Under the pieces are notes generated by a model. The model was not told the origin of the DNA. It made no database searches and saw only the letters and a list, made by a program, of their open reading frames with translations. A stretch of DNA of 64,000 nt from Helicobacter ailurogastricus. GTDB taxonomy: Bacteria; Campylobacterota; Campylobacteria; Campylobacterales; Helicobacteraceae. Location: NCBI RefSeq assembly GCF_001282945.1, contig NZ_CDMG01000009.1, positions 349,504-413,503 on the forward strand, in the 5' to 3' direction. Each line of letters starts with the position of its first letter. Position 1 is the stretch's first letter. The translations under genes were made by a program, and so were the position numbers. Shown one piece after another: positions 41,483-50,939 of this stretch.

Positions 41483-42040
41483 TTATTTGAGTTTTTGTAG
41501 GGCGAGTTTGATTAAACTGGCCGCATCAAGACCTTTGGGTAGGCTGTTGCAAATTTTTGTAGCTTCAGCGGATTTAAAACCCAAACTTTGCAAGCCCAAA
41601 ATGGCTTGTTGCATCTCGCTGGACTTGCTCGTCTCTGCCTCGCTTACCACAAAGCCGGCCAAATCGAGCATGATTTTACCCGCCATTTTCGCCCCCACGC
41701 CGGGCACTTTTTGCAAGGCTTTTAGGTCCTTGTTTTGGATGCACGCACTAAAAGCAGGGGCATCATAGACTGATAAAATGGCTAAGGCGGCCTTGGGCCC
41801 CACACCATTGACCTTTAAAAGCCGCTCAAACAATTCTTTTTCCGATCGCTTTAAAAAACCAAAGAGGGTGTGGCTATCTTCTTTGACGATGAGCGAGGTG
41901 TGCAAATGCACCTGTGCCCCCACTTGTAGGTTTTGGCTGGTTTGCACGCCCACATGCGCGCCATACACCACGCCCTGCACTTCAACTTCTATAAAAGTGG
42001 GGCTCATGTGCGCCACCACGCCCTTTAAGCCCACAAGCAT
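41483..42040 (-). CDS. ruvA: Holliday junction helicase subunit RuvA
   Basis: A 185-residue DNA-binding subunit that clamps Holliday junctions and loads RuvB. Domain I is an OB fold starting [14 protein letters not shown]; two helix-hairpin-helix motifs follow in domain II ([33 protein letters not shown]), and a small C-terminal domain III binds RuvB. Its ATG overlaps the last base of the DUF342 gene. Gene order with DUF342, murJ and cysS is as in H. pylori. Confidence 0.95.
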   Translation of the reverse strand: MLVGLKGVVAHMSPTFIEVEVQGVVYGAHVGVQTSQNLQVGAQVHLHTSLIVKEDSHTLFGFLKRSEKELFERLLKVNGVGPKAALAILSVYDAPAFSACIQNKDLKALQKVPGVGAKMAGKIMLDLAGFVVSEAETSKSSEMQQAILGLQSLGFKSAEATKICNSLPKGLDAASLIKLALQKLK

Positions 42041-43866
42041 TAGAAGTTTGTGATGTGTTGGTAACGGCTGACCTTACGCACCTCACCGCTCTTTTCATCT
42101 AAGATATAATCTGCCGTTTCGCCCTTTTCAGTGGTTAGGCTTTTTGAGCCTTTGGTGTAGGTGCGGGCATAAATAATGGTGTTAAAGGCCGTCCAAGGCC
42201 CGTCTGTATGCACCTTCACCTGATTCATGCTCGATTCGATGCGCACCAAGCGTTCCAAAAACTGGCGGTTTAAATTTTGGATGCGCGAGATGTACATGTG
42301 CAAGATTTTTACCCGCTTTAAGCAGTCCATGAAGTCGTAGTAAATCCGCTTGATCGACTCTTGCTCGATGAGCGCTTTACGGGTGGCGATGTCGGCATTG
42401 CGGATTTTGTCGATCGTGGGTTGGTTTTTTTGTACAAAAATATTGAGCTTTTGGTACTGCGCCATCACCCTTTGCGCCTTGTCTTTGTAAAGATTCATCG
42501 CCTGCTTGGTCTGCTCTAAGACCTCTTTATTCTCAGGGGCAGCAAAGGCAGAAAAGCAAAATTTATTTTCGCTCCCATCGATGTTTTCAAAACTACAATT
42601 GGAGGAAAAATAAAAGGTGTTGTTGGATTTGACTTGCTTTAACTTAATGTCTTTGGCGTAAATCTGGCTACCGCTGCTGGCTTCAGCCTCGCAAGTTTCA
42701 GCAAAGATGACCCCCCTATCGATATACTTACACTGGACTTTTTGGCCCTTGCACAGGCCCTTGTTATTGGTGATCAAAATCTCATTGGCTTCTACGCTGC
42801 TCTCGGCGTGCAATTGTCCCTCGATGATGATTTTTTGCGCCACCAGCTTGACATTTTTACCGACATTGCCCTTGACATAAATTTCTTTAGCCTCAATGCG
42901 TAAATTTGTTTCAATGGCGTTGTCGATCTCGTTTTTAGAACTGATGTGCAAAACGGGCCCATTTTCTATCCCGCCTAAAAGCATGGGCATGTTTGTGCTT
43001 TTCATCTCCACATACTGATTTTTGGTAAAGCCCTTTAGGGTGTCATTGACAAAGGCGACATACTGGGCGACCTTAGAAGTGTAGGTGATTTTAGTAGGTT
43101 CCTCCTTAGCCTCAAAGGACTCAGAGCTAAACTCGAGCTTAAAAGGCACATCCTCTAATTTTTCCACTTCTCTTAATTGTCCCCTTAAATCCCGCCCGGG
43201 CGTGCCTTGTATGGGCTTGGCATATTCTAAAACGGTGTCGCCCTTGCCGGCTCCATAAATGGCGTTAATGGGGGCTTCTTCGCCATTTTTTAATTCCCAA
43301 GATTTTTTAAGAGAAAAAGTAAAAACCCCCACTTGTTTAGGGGAGTAGCGGGCTTTTTTAATGCAAATGCGCTCGGGGGGGGTTTCTTCTGCGGAGTGGC
43401 GCACAAGCTCTTCTTTAAACAGGGTGTGTTGGGCCTGCATTTGGCGCAAAATAATCTTTTTATGGGCCATGTGCGCCTCGACATAGTCGCACAACTCCCC
43501 AAAAAGCCACTCGTCATTGACGATCATAAAGGGGGTTTCACACACCAAATACAACTGGTCGCTATCAGGCGACACTTCCACATCGATGAAGTACTTAAAG
43601 AGTCTTTTTTTAATGCAAATGTCGTAGCGCTGAATCACCTCTAGAGCGGGGTTTTCATAGAAAGCATCGTCCTCTATTTGCTTAATCCCCTCAGCATCCA
43701 AGACTTTAAACTCCCCGCGTGGCTCGGAGCGGGTTAAGGTATGCACTTTAATCAAGTCAAACCACAAATCATGCACATCAAGTCCATAATTTTTGGCGAC
43801 TTTTTCTAATTCAGTTTGGATATCCCCGCAATTCTCCACAACCTTTGAATAAAATTCACTCACCAA
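42040..43866 (-). CDS. DUF342 (FapA-like) polymer-forming cytoplasmic protein
   Basis: A 608-residue soluble protein of the DUF342/FapA family. The centre (about 290-420) is a right-handed beta-helix-like region of short repeats (IYVKGNVGKNVKLVAQ, IIIEGQLHAESSVEANEIL, GVIFAETCEAEASSGS), followed by a coiled coil (about 440-545). FapA-type proteins of other bacteria are linked to flagellar assembly or cell-surface scaffolds; the role here is not shown. A double-facing TATAAT lies at 43931-43938 between this gene and the divergent murJ. The start is GTG 43866. Confidence 0.78.
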   Translation of the reverse strand: MVSEFYSKVVENCGDIQTELEKVAKNYGLDVHDLWFDLIKVHTLTRSEPRGEFKVLDAEGIKQIEDDAFYENPALEVIQRYDICIKKRLFKYFIDVEVSPDSDQLYLVCETPFMIVNDEWLFGELCDYVEAHMAHKKIILRQMQAQHTLFKEELVRHSAEETPPERICIKKARYSPKQVGVFTFSLKKSWELKNGEEAPINAIYGAGKGDTVLEYAKPIQGTPGRDLRGQLREVEKLEDVPFKLEFSSESFEAKEEPTKITYTSKVAQYVAFVNDTLKGFTKNQYVEMKSTNMPMLLGGIENGPVLHISSKNEIDNAIETNLRIEAKEIYVKGNVGKNVKLVAQKIIIEGQLHAESSVEANEILITNNKGLCKGQKVQCKYIDRGVIFAETCEAEASSGSQIYAKDIKLKQVKSNNTFYFSSNCSFENIDGSENKFCFSAFAAPENKEVLEQTKQAMNLYKDKAQRVMAQYQKLNIFVQKNQPTIDKIRNADIATRKALIEQESIKRIYYDFMDCLKRVKILHMYISRIQNLNRQFLERLVRIESSMNQVKVHTDGPWTAFNTIIYARTYTKGSKSLTTEKGETADYILDEKSGEVRKVSRYQHITNF

Positions 43867-43930
43867 AACACCTTTTTCTCAAAAAATCAGAATGACGAAA
43901 TAGACTACCCAAAATCTGCTTATATCGTCC

Positions 43931-43938
43931 ATTATAAT
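43931..43938. promoter_or_regulatory. Overlapping -10 elements between DUF342 gene and murJ
   Basis: ATTATAAT contains a TATAAT on each strand (minus 43936-43931, plus 43933-43938), within the 160-bp divergent gap. Only the minus-strand copy has a plausible distance (65 bp) to its gene; the murJ side could also use TAGAAT further downstream. Confidence 0.4.
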
Positions 43939-44026
43939 CTATATTCTCTTTTAAAGCACCTTAATCCCAGCCCCAACTTTTAGCCCTTTTATGTAGAATA
44001 AAGCGAATACACCTAAAGGTTTTTTG

Positions 44027-45475
44027 GTGCTTAAAAAATTCTTTTTAGCCACAAGCTCGGGGATTTTATGCTCGCGCATCGCCGGATTTGTGCGGGATTT
44101 ACTCAGCGCTTCAGTGCTAGGCAGTGGGCTTTATAGCGATATTTTCTTTGTGGCGTTTAAATTCCCTAATCTTTTTAGACGCATTTTTGCTGAGGGGGCG
44201 TTTAGCCAAAGTTTCTTGCCCGCCTTCATCTCTAGCCGCTACAAGGGGGCGTTTGCACTAGGCATTTTTGGCGTGTTTAGTTTGTTCTTGCTCGCCTTAG
44301 TACTCTTGGTCGATCATTTCCGCTTGTTTTGCACGAAGTTGCTCGCCTTTGGCTTTAGCCCACACGCCATAGAGCTAGCTAAAGACATCGTGGCGATCAA
44401 TTTTTATTACTTGCTCTTGGTCTTTTGGGCGACCTTTTTTAGCGCGCTCTTGCAGTCCAAAAACCATTTTTGGGTGAGTGCCTACCACACGATTTTATTA
44501 AATGTGGCGATGATTTGCGCCCTTGTGTGGCATAAAAACGACAATCTCTTAGAAGTGGTGCGGGCGTTGAGTTATGGGGTGCTTTTGGGGGGGTGTGCTC
44601 AGGTGTGCTTGCACTTTTATCCGCTTTACAAACTCGGCTTTTTTAAACTCTTTGCGATCGGGGGTTACAGCCTTTTAAAGGCCAAGCCCGCCCAAAAAGC
44701 CACCATCAAGCAAGAGAGAAGACATTTTTTTAAGCAATTTTTCCCCAGCGTGCTAGGCAATTCAGCAAGCCAAATCTCGGCCTTCATCGACACTTTATTG
44801 GCTTCGTTTTTAGCCACAGGCAGCATTTCTTACTTGTACTACGCTAATCGCATTTTTCAACTGCCCTTAGCCCTCTTTGCCATCGCCACCTCTACGGCGC
44901 TGTTTCCCACAATCGCAAGGGCGATTAAAAATAAAGACAACGATCGAGCCATAGCCCATTTACAACAAGCCTTTGACTTCTTAACTGCCATGCTCTTGGT
45001 TTGCACGCTCGGGGGGATGTTCTTGTCTCAAGAGATCATCGCGCTTTTGTTTGAAAGGGGGCAGTTTGGGGCGCAAGATGTGGCTGAGTGTTCTAAGGTC
45101 TTTTGCGCCTATTTAGTCGGGCTTGCCCCCTTTGGCGTGGCTAAAATCTTTGCGCTGTGGCTTTATGCCCACAAAGAGCAACTCAAGGCCGCCAAAATCG
45201 CGCTCATCTCTTTAATCTTTGGCACGCTCTGTTCGCTCGCGCTCATGCCCTATTTGCACGCCAGCGCGCTGGCCCTGTCTAGCTCGCTCTCGGGGTTTTT
45301 GCTCTGTGGGCTCTATCTTAGGGCTTTTGGTTTTAAGCGTTTTTTGGGCATGATCTCGCTTTCTAAGATCGCCTTTTTGAGTTTGATTTTGGCTTTAGAA
45401 GCCGTGGTTTTAACCCTGTTTGTCGGGGTTTTGCAAACTTTGAAGGTTTGGATTTTTTTACACCACCTATTTTAA
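44027..45475 (+). CDS. murJ: Lipid II flippase MurJ (MviN)
   Basis: A 482-residue polytopic membrane protein with about 13-14 helices, of the MOP superfamily, that flips lipid II for peptidoglycan synthesis. Conserved segments include SRIAGFVRDLLSASVLGSG, KFPNLFRRIFAEGAFSQSFLP and SFIDTLLASFLATGSISYLYYANR-type wording (SAFIDTLLASFLATGSISYL). GTG 44027 is the likely start after AAAGG; TTG 44024 is adjacent in frame. It precedes cysS by 16 bp. Confidence 0.93.
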   Translation: MLKKFFLATSSGILCSRIAGFVRDLLSASVLGSGLYSDIFFVAFKFPNLFRRIFAEGAFSQSFLPAFISSRYKGAFALGIFGVFSLFLLALVLLVDHFRLFCTKLLAFGFSPHAIELAKDIVAINFYYLLLVFWATFFSALLQSKNHFWVSAYHTILLNVAMICALVWHKNDNLLEVVRALSYGVLLGGCAQVCLHFYPLYKLGFFKLFAIGGYSLLKAKPAQKATIKQERRHFFKQFFPSVLGNSASQISAFIDTLLASFLATGSISYLYYANRIFQLPLALFAIATSTALFPTIARAIKNKDNDRAIAHLQQAFDFLTAMLLVCTLGGMFLSQEIIALLFERGQFGAQDVAECSKVFCAYLVGLAPFGVAKIFALWLYAHKEQLKAAKIALISLIFGTLCSLALMPYLHASALALSSSLSGFLLCGLYLRAFGFKRFLGMISLSKIAFLSLILALEAVVLTLFVGVLQTLKVWIFLHHLF

Positions 45476-45491
45476 CGCCCAAAGGTTTTCT

Positions 45492-46913
45492 ATGATTTAT
45501 TTATTTGACAGCCACCGCAAGCAAAAATGCCCCTTTAAACCCTTGAAAGCCCCCGATGTTTTGATCTATGTTTGTGGCCCCACGGTGTATGATTACTCAC
45601 ATTTAGGGCATGCTAGAAGCGCGATCACTTTTGATCTTTTAGGCCGCATGCTGACTTTAAGCGGGTATCGGGTGCATTTGGTGAAAAACTTTACAGACAT
45701 TGACGACAAGATCATTGCCAAAGCGTTGCAAAAAAACACGGATATCAACACGCTCACCGAGTATTTTATCAAGAGTTATTTACAAGACATGCAGGCTTTG
45801 GGGGTGCAAAGACCCAAGCTAGAGCCACGCGCCAGCGTGCATTTGGGAGGCATCGTGCAAATGATTAGCGGGTTAGTGCAAAAGGGCTTTGCCTATAAAA
45901 ACCCCAATGGCGATGTGTATTTAGACACGAGCCTAGATCACGCCTATGGGTCTTTAAGCGGGCATTCTTTAGAGCTTGAGAGGGTGAGCCGCATTGAAGA
46001 CAACCCCGAAAAACGCCACCCTCAAGACTTTGCATTGTGGAAAGCTTACAAGGGAGAGGGGGATTTGGGCTATCCTAGCGCACTAGGCAAGGGCCGCCCC
46101 GGTTGGCACATTGAGTGCTCAGCAATGGTTAAAGAGAGTGGGGCATACACGGACACGCCCTTTCAAATCGACATACACGGGGGAGGGTCGGATTTGTTTT
46201 TCCCCCACCACGAAAATGAAGCGAGTCAAACCCGTTGCGCCTTTGGCCAAGAATTGGCGCAGTTTTGGATCCACAATGGCTTTGTGAATATCTCGGGCGA
46301 AAAGATGAGTAAAAGCTTAGGCAACAGCTTTTACATCAAGGACGCTTTAAAAGTCTATGATGGCGAAATTTTGCGTAATTATTTGCTCGGCGTGCATTAC
46401 AGCGCCATTTTAAACTTCAACGAAGAGGATTTAGCCAGCCAAAAGAAACGCCTAGACAAACTCTACCGCCTAAAAAAGCGCGCCTTAGAATTGGTCCTAG
46501 CTCCTAGCGTGGCTAACGCCGCCTTTACCCATGCCTTGCTTGAAAGCATGCAAGATGATTTAAACATCTCTAAAGCGTTAAGCGTGCTTGAAGAGCATTT
46601 GCACTTGAGCAATGAGAAGCTAGACAACACGACCAATAAAGCGGATAAAAAGCACGGGGCCGCTGAGATTTTAGCGGATTTGCTCTTTGTGGAGAGTTTG
46701 TTAGGGCTTGGGGGCAAAGACCCTCAAGTGTATTTTCAGCTGGGCGTAGGCTCTGAGTTAAAAGAGTACATCAAAACCCAAATCGCCCTGCGCCAAGAGG
46801 CCAAAAAAGCCAAGGACTTTGCCCGTGCGGATGAAATTAGGCAAGCTTTAAGCGGGCGTGGCATTGCCCTGATGGACACGCCCAGCGGGACCATTTGGGA
46901 AAAGATCATCTAA
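45492..46913 (+). CDS. cysS: Cysteinyl-tRNA synthetase
   Basis: A 473-residue class I aminoacyl-tRNA synthetase. HIGH-type motif is YDYSHLGHARS (about 36-46), the zinc ligands are visible (VCGPTVYD, GWHIECSAM, FPHHENEASQTRC), and the KMSKS loop is GEKMSKSLGNS (about 273). The C-terminal anticodon-binding part (about 310-473) is complete. ATG is preceded by AAAGG. Its end overlaps the convergent secreted-protein gene by 8 bp. Confidence 0.96.
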   Translation: MIYLFDSHRKQKCPFKPLKAPDVLIYVCGPTVYDYSHLGHARSAITFDLLGRMLTLSGYRVHLVKNFTDIDDKIIAKALQKNTDINTLTEYFIKSYLQDMQALGVQRPKLEPRASVHLGGIVQMISGLVQKGFAYKNPNGDVYLDTSLDHAYGSLSGHSLELERVSRIEDNPEKRHPQDFALWKAYKGEGDLGYPSALGKGRPGWHIECSAMVKESGAYTDTPFQIDIHGGGSDLFFPHHENEASQTRCAFGQELAQFWIHNGFVNISGEKMSKSLGNSFYIKDALKVYDGEILRNYLLGVHYSAILNFNEEDLASQKKRLDKLYRLKKRALELVLAPSVANAAFTHALLESMQDDLNISKALSVLEEHLHLSNEKLDNTTNKADKKHGAAEILADLLFVESLLGLGGKDPQVYFQLGVGSELKEYIKTQIALRQEAKKAKDFARADEIRQALSGRGIALMDTPSGTIWEKII

Positions 46914-47841
46914 GTTTGAGGCCCTGTAAAAATTTAGGGGTGAGCGCGCTTAAGGGGAGGGGGTGCGTGTTGTGCGGGTCGTCCTTGCTTTGGTTATAGA
47001 AGACCTGTGAACCCTGTGTGTAGCGCTTTAACTCCAAATCCCCCTCCACGCTCTCAAAGGTGAGGATAAAAGCGGGGGCATCGGCGGGTTTTAAATGCAA
47101 CTCCAAATACGGCCCTTGGGTTTTAAAGCCCACCACCCCTGCCCCCGCAAGGCAAAAACGCCCCCTAGCGCGGTCATATTCTTTAATTTCTACGCATTGC
47201 TCTTTGGGGCCATAGATGGTGCTTAGACTGTAATCGCCCATGTTAGCGGTTTGGATTTTTGGCGCAAAAGCAGCACTTTGGCTGGGCGTGGGCTGTGGCA
47301 CCTTGGCTTGGGCAAGTGGGGGAGGGGGGGTGGTAAGTTTGTCTAAAAGCGCATCGTTGATGGCACCCATGGCGTAAGTGGGGGCGGTGGAGTAGTAAGT
47401 GGGAGGCTGGTTTAGGCGGGCTAGGCTGGTTAAATAAAAGGTGCCCTTGATGAGGCCAAATGTGAGAGTGTAACCTGTCTCTTTGGGGGCGGTGGTGGGC
47501 GTGGCCGGGGTGCGATTTAGCAACTCTAGGCGCAAAGTTTCTCGATCTTTAGACAGATGCACCACATTAACCCCGTGCGCACAAAAGCCCTTAAAAAGTT
47601 GCCCTTTAAAGAGCACGCCCAAACAAACCCCGCTGTTAGGGCCTACACTCCCTAGGGCGTATAAAAGCGTGTAGGGCGCAAATTCGAGCTTATAAGCGGG
47701 ATCATCACTGGCCTTTGGCAAAAGTGTCGTGTTTTCTTTGGTTTGTGCGTTTAAAAACTCTTTTGTCCATGTTTTGAGCGTTTGCATAGGATTGGCCTGC
47801 AAAAGAGTTACACAAAAAAGCGCATAGAAAAAACGGGGCAT
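46906..47841 (-). CDS. Exported protein of unknown function with proline-rich linker
   Basis: About 311 residues from ATG 47841 (AAGGA upstream; an in-frame start at 47865 lacks a site). Signal peptide MPRFFYALFCVTLLQANP, two beta-rich domains (about 45-165 and 205-311) joined by a linker rich in Pro, Ala and Gln (TTPPPPLAQAKVPQPTPSQ). Two cysteine pairs (GVCLGV/GFCAHG and EQCVEI/RFCLAG) suggest a duplicated domain with disulfides. I do not recognise the family. A C7TC5 stretch encodes the proline linker. It is divergent from the Hof-like gene. Confidence 0.65.
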   Translation of the reverse strand: MPRFFYALFCVTLLQANPMQTLKTWTKEFLNAQTKENTTLLPKASDDPAYKLEFAPYTLLYALGSVGPNSGVCLGVLFKGQLFKGFCAHGVNVVHLSKDRETLRLELLNRTPATPTTAPKETGYTLTFGLIKGTFYLTSLARLNQPPTYYSTAPTYAMGAINDALLDKLTTPPPPLAQAKVPQPTPSQSAAFAPKIQTANMGDYSLSTIYGPKEQCVEIKEYDRARGRFCLAGAGVVGFKTQGPYLELHLKPADAPAFILTFESVEGDLELKRYTQGSQVFYNQSKDDPHNTHPLPLSALTPKFLQGLKLR

Positions 47842-47898
47842 GGGTTTTCCTTTGAAAATTCCCATTATACAAAAAATCCCATTTGCCCCACTTTTAGA

Positions 47899-47904
47899 TA
47901 TAAT
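47899..47904 (+). promoter_or_regulatory. -10 element of Hof-like gene
   Basis: A perfect TATAAT 25 bp upstream of ATG 47929, in the short gap after the divergent secreted-protein gene. Initiation near 47911 would leave a leader of under 20 bases, or nearly none if ATG 47914 is used. Confidence 0.6.
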
Positions 47905-47928
47905 GAGCCATTTATGCTTGGATGGTGC

Positions 47929-49143
47929 ATGCGGCGTTATCTTTTGGGTTTGTTTTTAATATCTTCTTTGGTGGCGACAGATATACGACTCGATCCTTTT
48001 GGCTACTTGGGGATGATTTATAGCCAAGGACTCGAACACAAGGGGCATGGCTATGTGGGCTTTGATGCACGGGTGGGGACAAATTTTGCTTTCAACAATG
48101 GTTGGGCTTTTGGGATTGGGGCCATAGGGGCGTGGAATGTGTGGAGCAAGAATAAAAAATTCCAGCCCATTGTGAGCATTGGCAATGTTTTAGGCAGTGT
48201 AGAGAGCAACATGCTCCCGTATTTGAGCATGGGCGACATTTCAGACGCTTATGTCAAATACGACACCAAAAGGCTCAAGTTTGCACTGGGGCGGTTTGAC
48301 ACGAACTTTGTAGATTTTGACTGGATTCAGGGCAACATCCAAGGCGGGAGTTTGTACATGCACCGCTACGACTGGACTTACTGGGGCATTTATATGGACT
48401 CCATGCTCTACAATGGCTATCAGGGCAACGACTTACAAGGGCCGCGCATCGCCACAGGAATCAACGCCCTAGCGTCCTACGACCCCGTTTCTAAGAAAAG
48501 ATATGTGGGAGGAGAAGTCGTGGCTTTTGGCACAAGCTACGAACACAAGGGTTTTAAAATCTCGCCCTTCTTTCTCGCAGACTCGCATCTGCCCATGGTG
48601 CGTACGCCTTTGATCCAAGTGGGTTTTAAATTCCAGTATTACACCCAATTGCCCAAAGGCTTTAAATCCTACACGATTGTACACGGCATTTACCAACATG
48701 GCAACACAGATGCCATTAGGGGCGATGACGAAGGGGGTTTGATCATGGTCGATCAAACCTTTTTGTATAAAATCTTAAACTTTGGTTTAGGCGTTTATGG
48801 CGTGCCCGCCCCGAATCAAAAGGGCTTTTTTTGGTCTTTTAACGACAAAACCAAATTTTACGGACGGGGCATCAACGCGATGGGCGTGCCCGCCATTTAT
48901 TTTGCCAACGCCACAGTTACGGGCTATATTTTTGGGGGGCTAAAGACAAAGCGGGTACGCATGGACGCGATGGTCGCCTTTGGAGATTACCAAGAGTACT
49001 CATTGATGACCAATTATAAAGTCTGGCAATCTAAGCAAATGATTTTAGATGCGGGGCTGGGCTATGTTTATTCCTACTCATCAAAGGTGAAAAACACCGT
49101 AGGCAACTCCTCCTTTGTGCTTTTCACAAAGTTTTCTTACTGA
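47929..49143 (+). CDS. Hof-family-like outer membrane protein
   Basis: About 404 residues with signal peptide MRRYLLGLFLISSLVA and a mature beta-barrel-like sequence rich in alternating aromatic and glycine residues (NNGWAFGIGAIGAWNVWS, RFDTNFVDFDWIQGNI, DWTYWGIYMDSM), ending in FTKFSY with a terminal aromatic. Length and the LRFDTNF-type segment resemble Helicobacter Hof/OprD-type porins. ATG 47929 is chosen for the signal peptide; ATG 47914 is in frame. The stop overlaps the ABC ATPase ATG (TGATG). It stands just after cysS, where H. pylori has vacA. Confidence 0.7.
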   Translation: MRRYLLGLFLISSLVATDIRLDPFGYLGMIYSQGLEHKGHGYVGFDARVGTNFAFNNGWAFGIGAIGAWNVWSKNKKFQPIVSIGNVLGSVESNMLPYLSMGDISDAYVKYDTKRLKFALGRFDTNFVDFDWIQGNIQGGSLYMHRYDWTYWGIYMDSMLYNGYQGNDLQGPRIATGINALASYDPVSKKRYVGGEVVAFGTSYEHKGFKISPFFLADSHLPMVRTPLIQVGFKFQYYTQLPKGFKSYTIVHGIYQHGNTDAIRGDDEGGLIMVDQTFLYKILNFGLGVYGVPAPNQKGFFWSFNDKTKFYGRGINAMGVPAIYFANATVTGYIFGGLKTKRVRMDAMVAFGDYQEYSLMTNYKVWQSKQMILDAGLGYVYSYSSKVKNTVGNSSFVLFTKFSY

Positions 49144-49829
49144 TGCTTGTTGTTGAAAATTTAAGCAAGGCTTACGGCTCTAAGGTCGTTTTGCAAGATT
49201 TGAGTTTTAGTCTTAAAACTGGGGAGATAGTCGGGTTGCTCGGGGCCAATGGAGCGGGCAAAAGCACCTTGTTAAAGATTTTAGCCGGGCTGCTTAGAGA
49301 ACACAGTGGGGCGGTTAGCCTACACGGTCTACCCATCGGGCTAGAGAGCAAAAGAATCACCGCGTATTGCCCCGATCGCCCCATTTATCCGCCCAGCCAC
49401 ACCGCTTCAAATCTCTTAAGTTTGTGTGCGGATTTTTTTAGCGACTTTGACAAAGAGCGGGCCTTACAACTCATAGAGCGGTTTAAAATCTCCCTAGAGC
49501 AGCCCTTTAAATCCTTTTCAAAGGGGCAGAAAGAGCGCTTGCAACTCATTTTAGCCTTGAGTCGCAAAGCACAACTTTTCTTGTTTGATGAGCCTTTGGG
49601 CGGGATTGATCCACTCGGGCGGCAAGAAATTTTAGAATTGATCGCGTGCGAAAGAGAGCAAGAGAGCACGATGTTGATTGCCACGCACTTAGTGGCAGAC
49701 ATACAAGATTGTTTAGACAAGGCCATTTTTATGCAAAATGGACATTTGATCGCCTTTGAAGACACCGCCACACTTAAAGAGCGCTATGAGAGTGTAGAAA
49801 AGGCTTACAAGGATTTATTGCATGTTTAA
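49143..49829 (+). CDS. ABC transporter ATP-binding protein
   Basis: A 228-residue ATPase: Walker A GANGAGKST (about 36-44), a non-canonical signature FSKGQKERL (about 122), Walker B LFLFDEPLGGIDPLG (about 138-152) and the switch His in ATHLV. Overlaps both the OMP gene and the permease gene (8 bp), so the three form one operon. Resembles ABC-2 type exporters of the YtrB/NatA kind rather than import systems; no substrate-binding protein is present. Substrate unknown. Confidence 0.85.
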   Translation: MLVVENLSKAYGSKVVLQDLSFSLKTGEIVGLLGANGAGKSTLLKILAGLLREHSGAVSLHGLPIGLESKRITAYCPDRPIYPPSHTASNLLSLCADFFSDFDKERALQLIERFKISLEQPFKSFSKGQKERLQLILALSRKAQLFLFDEPLGGIDPLGRQEILELIACEREQESTMLIATHLVADIQDCLDKAIFMQNGHLIAFEDTATLKERYESVEKAYKDLLHV

Positions 49830-50577
49830 GGTCTTTAAGCACGATTTTTTAGAAAATTACTTATCCATTGTATGTACCCAACTCTTTTTAGTCTTTTGTT
49901 GGGTGTTTTTGAGTCAAAAAGAAGGCGATGTTTTGGTGTTTTTAGTGGCCAATTTTTTCTTGCTTTTGGGCAGTGGGGTTTTGGCGGTGCTGATTTTTGC
50001 CGCCGCTGTGCGCTCCACCCAGCAAAAGCTCTTTGGAGCAGAGGGTTACTTCACCTTTAGCCTGCCCTTGAGTGTCGATGCCATTTTGGGGGCTAAAATT
50101 GCGGTCAATTTAAGTTGGGTGCTTTTGAGCATCTTTAGTTTTTTTCTAGCACTCTTGTTTTCTTACCTTTGTAGTACCAAAGCCCCGTCTCTTAGCGACA
50201 TTTCACCGCAGGGTTTGCCCTACATTTTAAGAGCCTTAGGGCTTTTCTTGCTCTTTTGTTTGCTCTTGTATTTAAAGTTGCTCTTGGCGCTCACTTTATT
50301 AAACATAGGGCGGTTTAAACGATTCCCTAAATTAATGGGTTTTTTGTTTTTTGTGGGGATCAGTTTTATTCTGTCCCTGCCCTCTCATGCCTTGCAAAAA
50401 CTCTTTTTAGGCCCTGAAAATACCATTTTACAAGACAGCTATTTGGTTTTTTACGCAAATTTCTTTTTCTTAGACACGGGCACAACTGCTCTTTTTTTAG
50501 GGTTAGAGTTTTTAAAAGGGGGGATTTTGTATGCGCTCATCCGTTGGCTGTTGGTGCATAAACTTGCATTAGACTAA
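49822..50577 (+). CDS. ABC-2-type membrane permease subunit
   Basis: A 251-residue polytopic protein with about six hydrophobic segments (about 15-35, 40-65, 90-120, 130-160, 170-190, 220-245). It follows and overlaps the ATPase gene, so it is presumably its membrane partner. The sequence is Leu/Phe rich and gives no family motif beyond that. Topology and position are the evidence. Confidence 0.65.
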   Translation: MFKVFKHDFLENYLSIVCTQLFLVFCWVFLSQKEGDVLVFLVANFFLLLGSGVLAVLIFAAAVRSTQQKLFGAEGYFTFSLPLSVDAILGAKIAVNLSWVLLSIFSFFLALLFSYLCSTKAPSLSDISPQGLPYILRALGLFLLFCLLLYLKLLLALTLLNIGRFKRFPKLMGFLFFVGISFILSLPSHALQKLFLGPENTILQDSYLVFYANFFFLDTGTTALFLGLEFLKGGILYALIRWLLVHKLALD

Positions 50578-50592
50578 TAAGAAAGGCAGCAC

Positions 50593-50895
50593 ATGAAAAA
50601 ATTTTACATTGGGCTTTTTTTAGGCTTGGTGGGCGCACTGCACGCGCAAAGCGGGTATTGTAGCTCAAATTGTGAGGGCACGCCCAGCGAACGGCTGGCC
50701 CCTATGGAGTTTCATTTTGACTTTGTGCGCTCAGTGGATCACTTCTTGAAACACCCCAAAGCCCGCTTACGCACGCTAAGGCATTGCCACGAAGCCTTCA
50801 CCTCTACGGCTAGAATCAACACCATCACCAACTCTTTTAGAGTGAATTGCGACCACGCCCTAGAGGCGCAAAAGCTGGCACAATCGCAACCCTAA
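50593..50895 (+). CDS. Small exported protein of unknown function
   Basis: A 100-residue protein with a signal peptide (MKKFYIGLFLGLVGALHAQS, cleavage after HA) and four cysteines in the mature part (GYCSSNCEG, RHCHEAF, NCDHAL), which could form two disulfides. GAAAGG precedes the ATG, 15 bp after the permease gene, so it may belong to the same operon. The family is not recognised. Confidence 0.6.
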   Translation: MKKFYIGLFLGLVGALHAQSGYCSSNCEGTPSERLAPMEFHFDFVRSVDHFLKHPKARLRTLRHCHEAFTSTARINTITNSFRVNCDHALEAQKLAQSQP

Positions 50896-50903
50896 GCAAT
50901 CTG

Positions 50904-50912
50904 TGCTACAAT
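50904..50912 (+). promoter_or_regulatory. Extended -10 promoter of dnaN
   Basis: TGCTACAAT (TACAAT at 50907-50912) about 28 bp upstream of the dnaN ATG, identical to the element before the chemoreceptor at 34499-34507. It overlaps the last bases after the small secreted-protein gene. Confidence 0.6.
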
Positions 50913-50939
50913 GTCCCCTTTTATCCATAAAGGACATTT

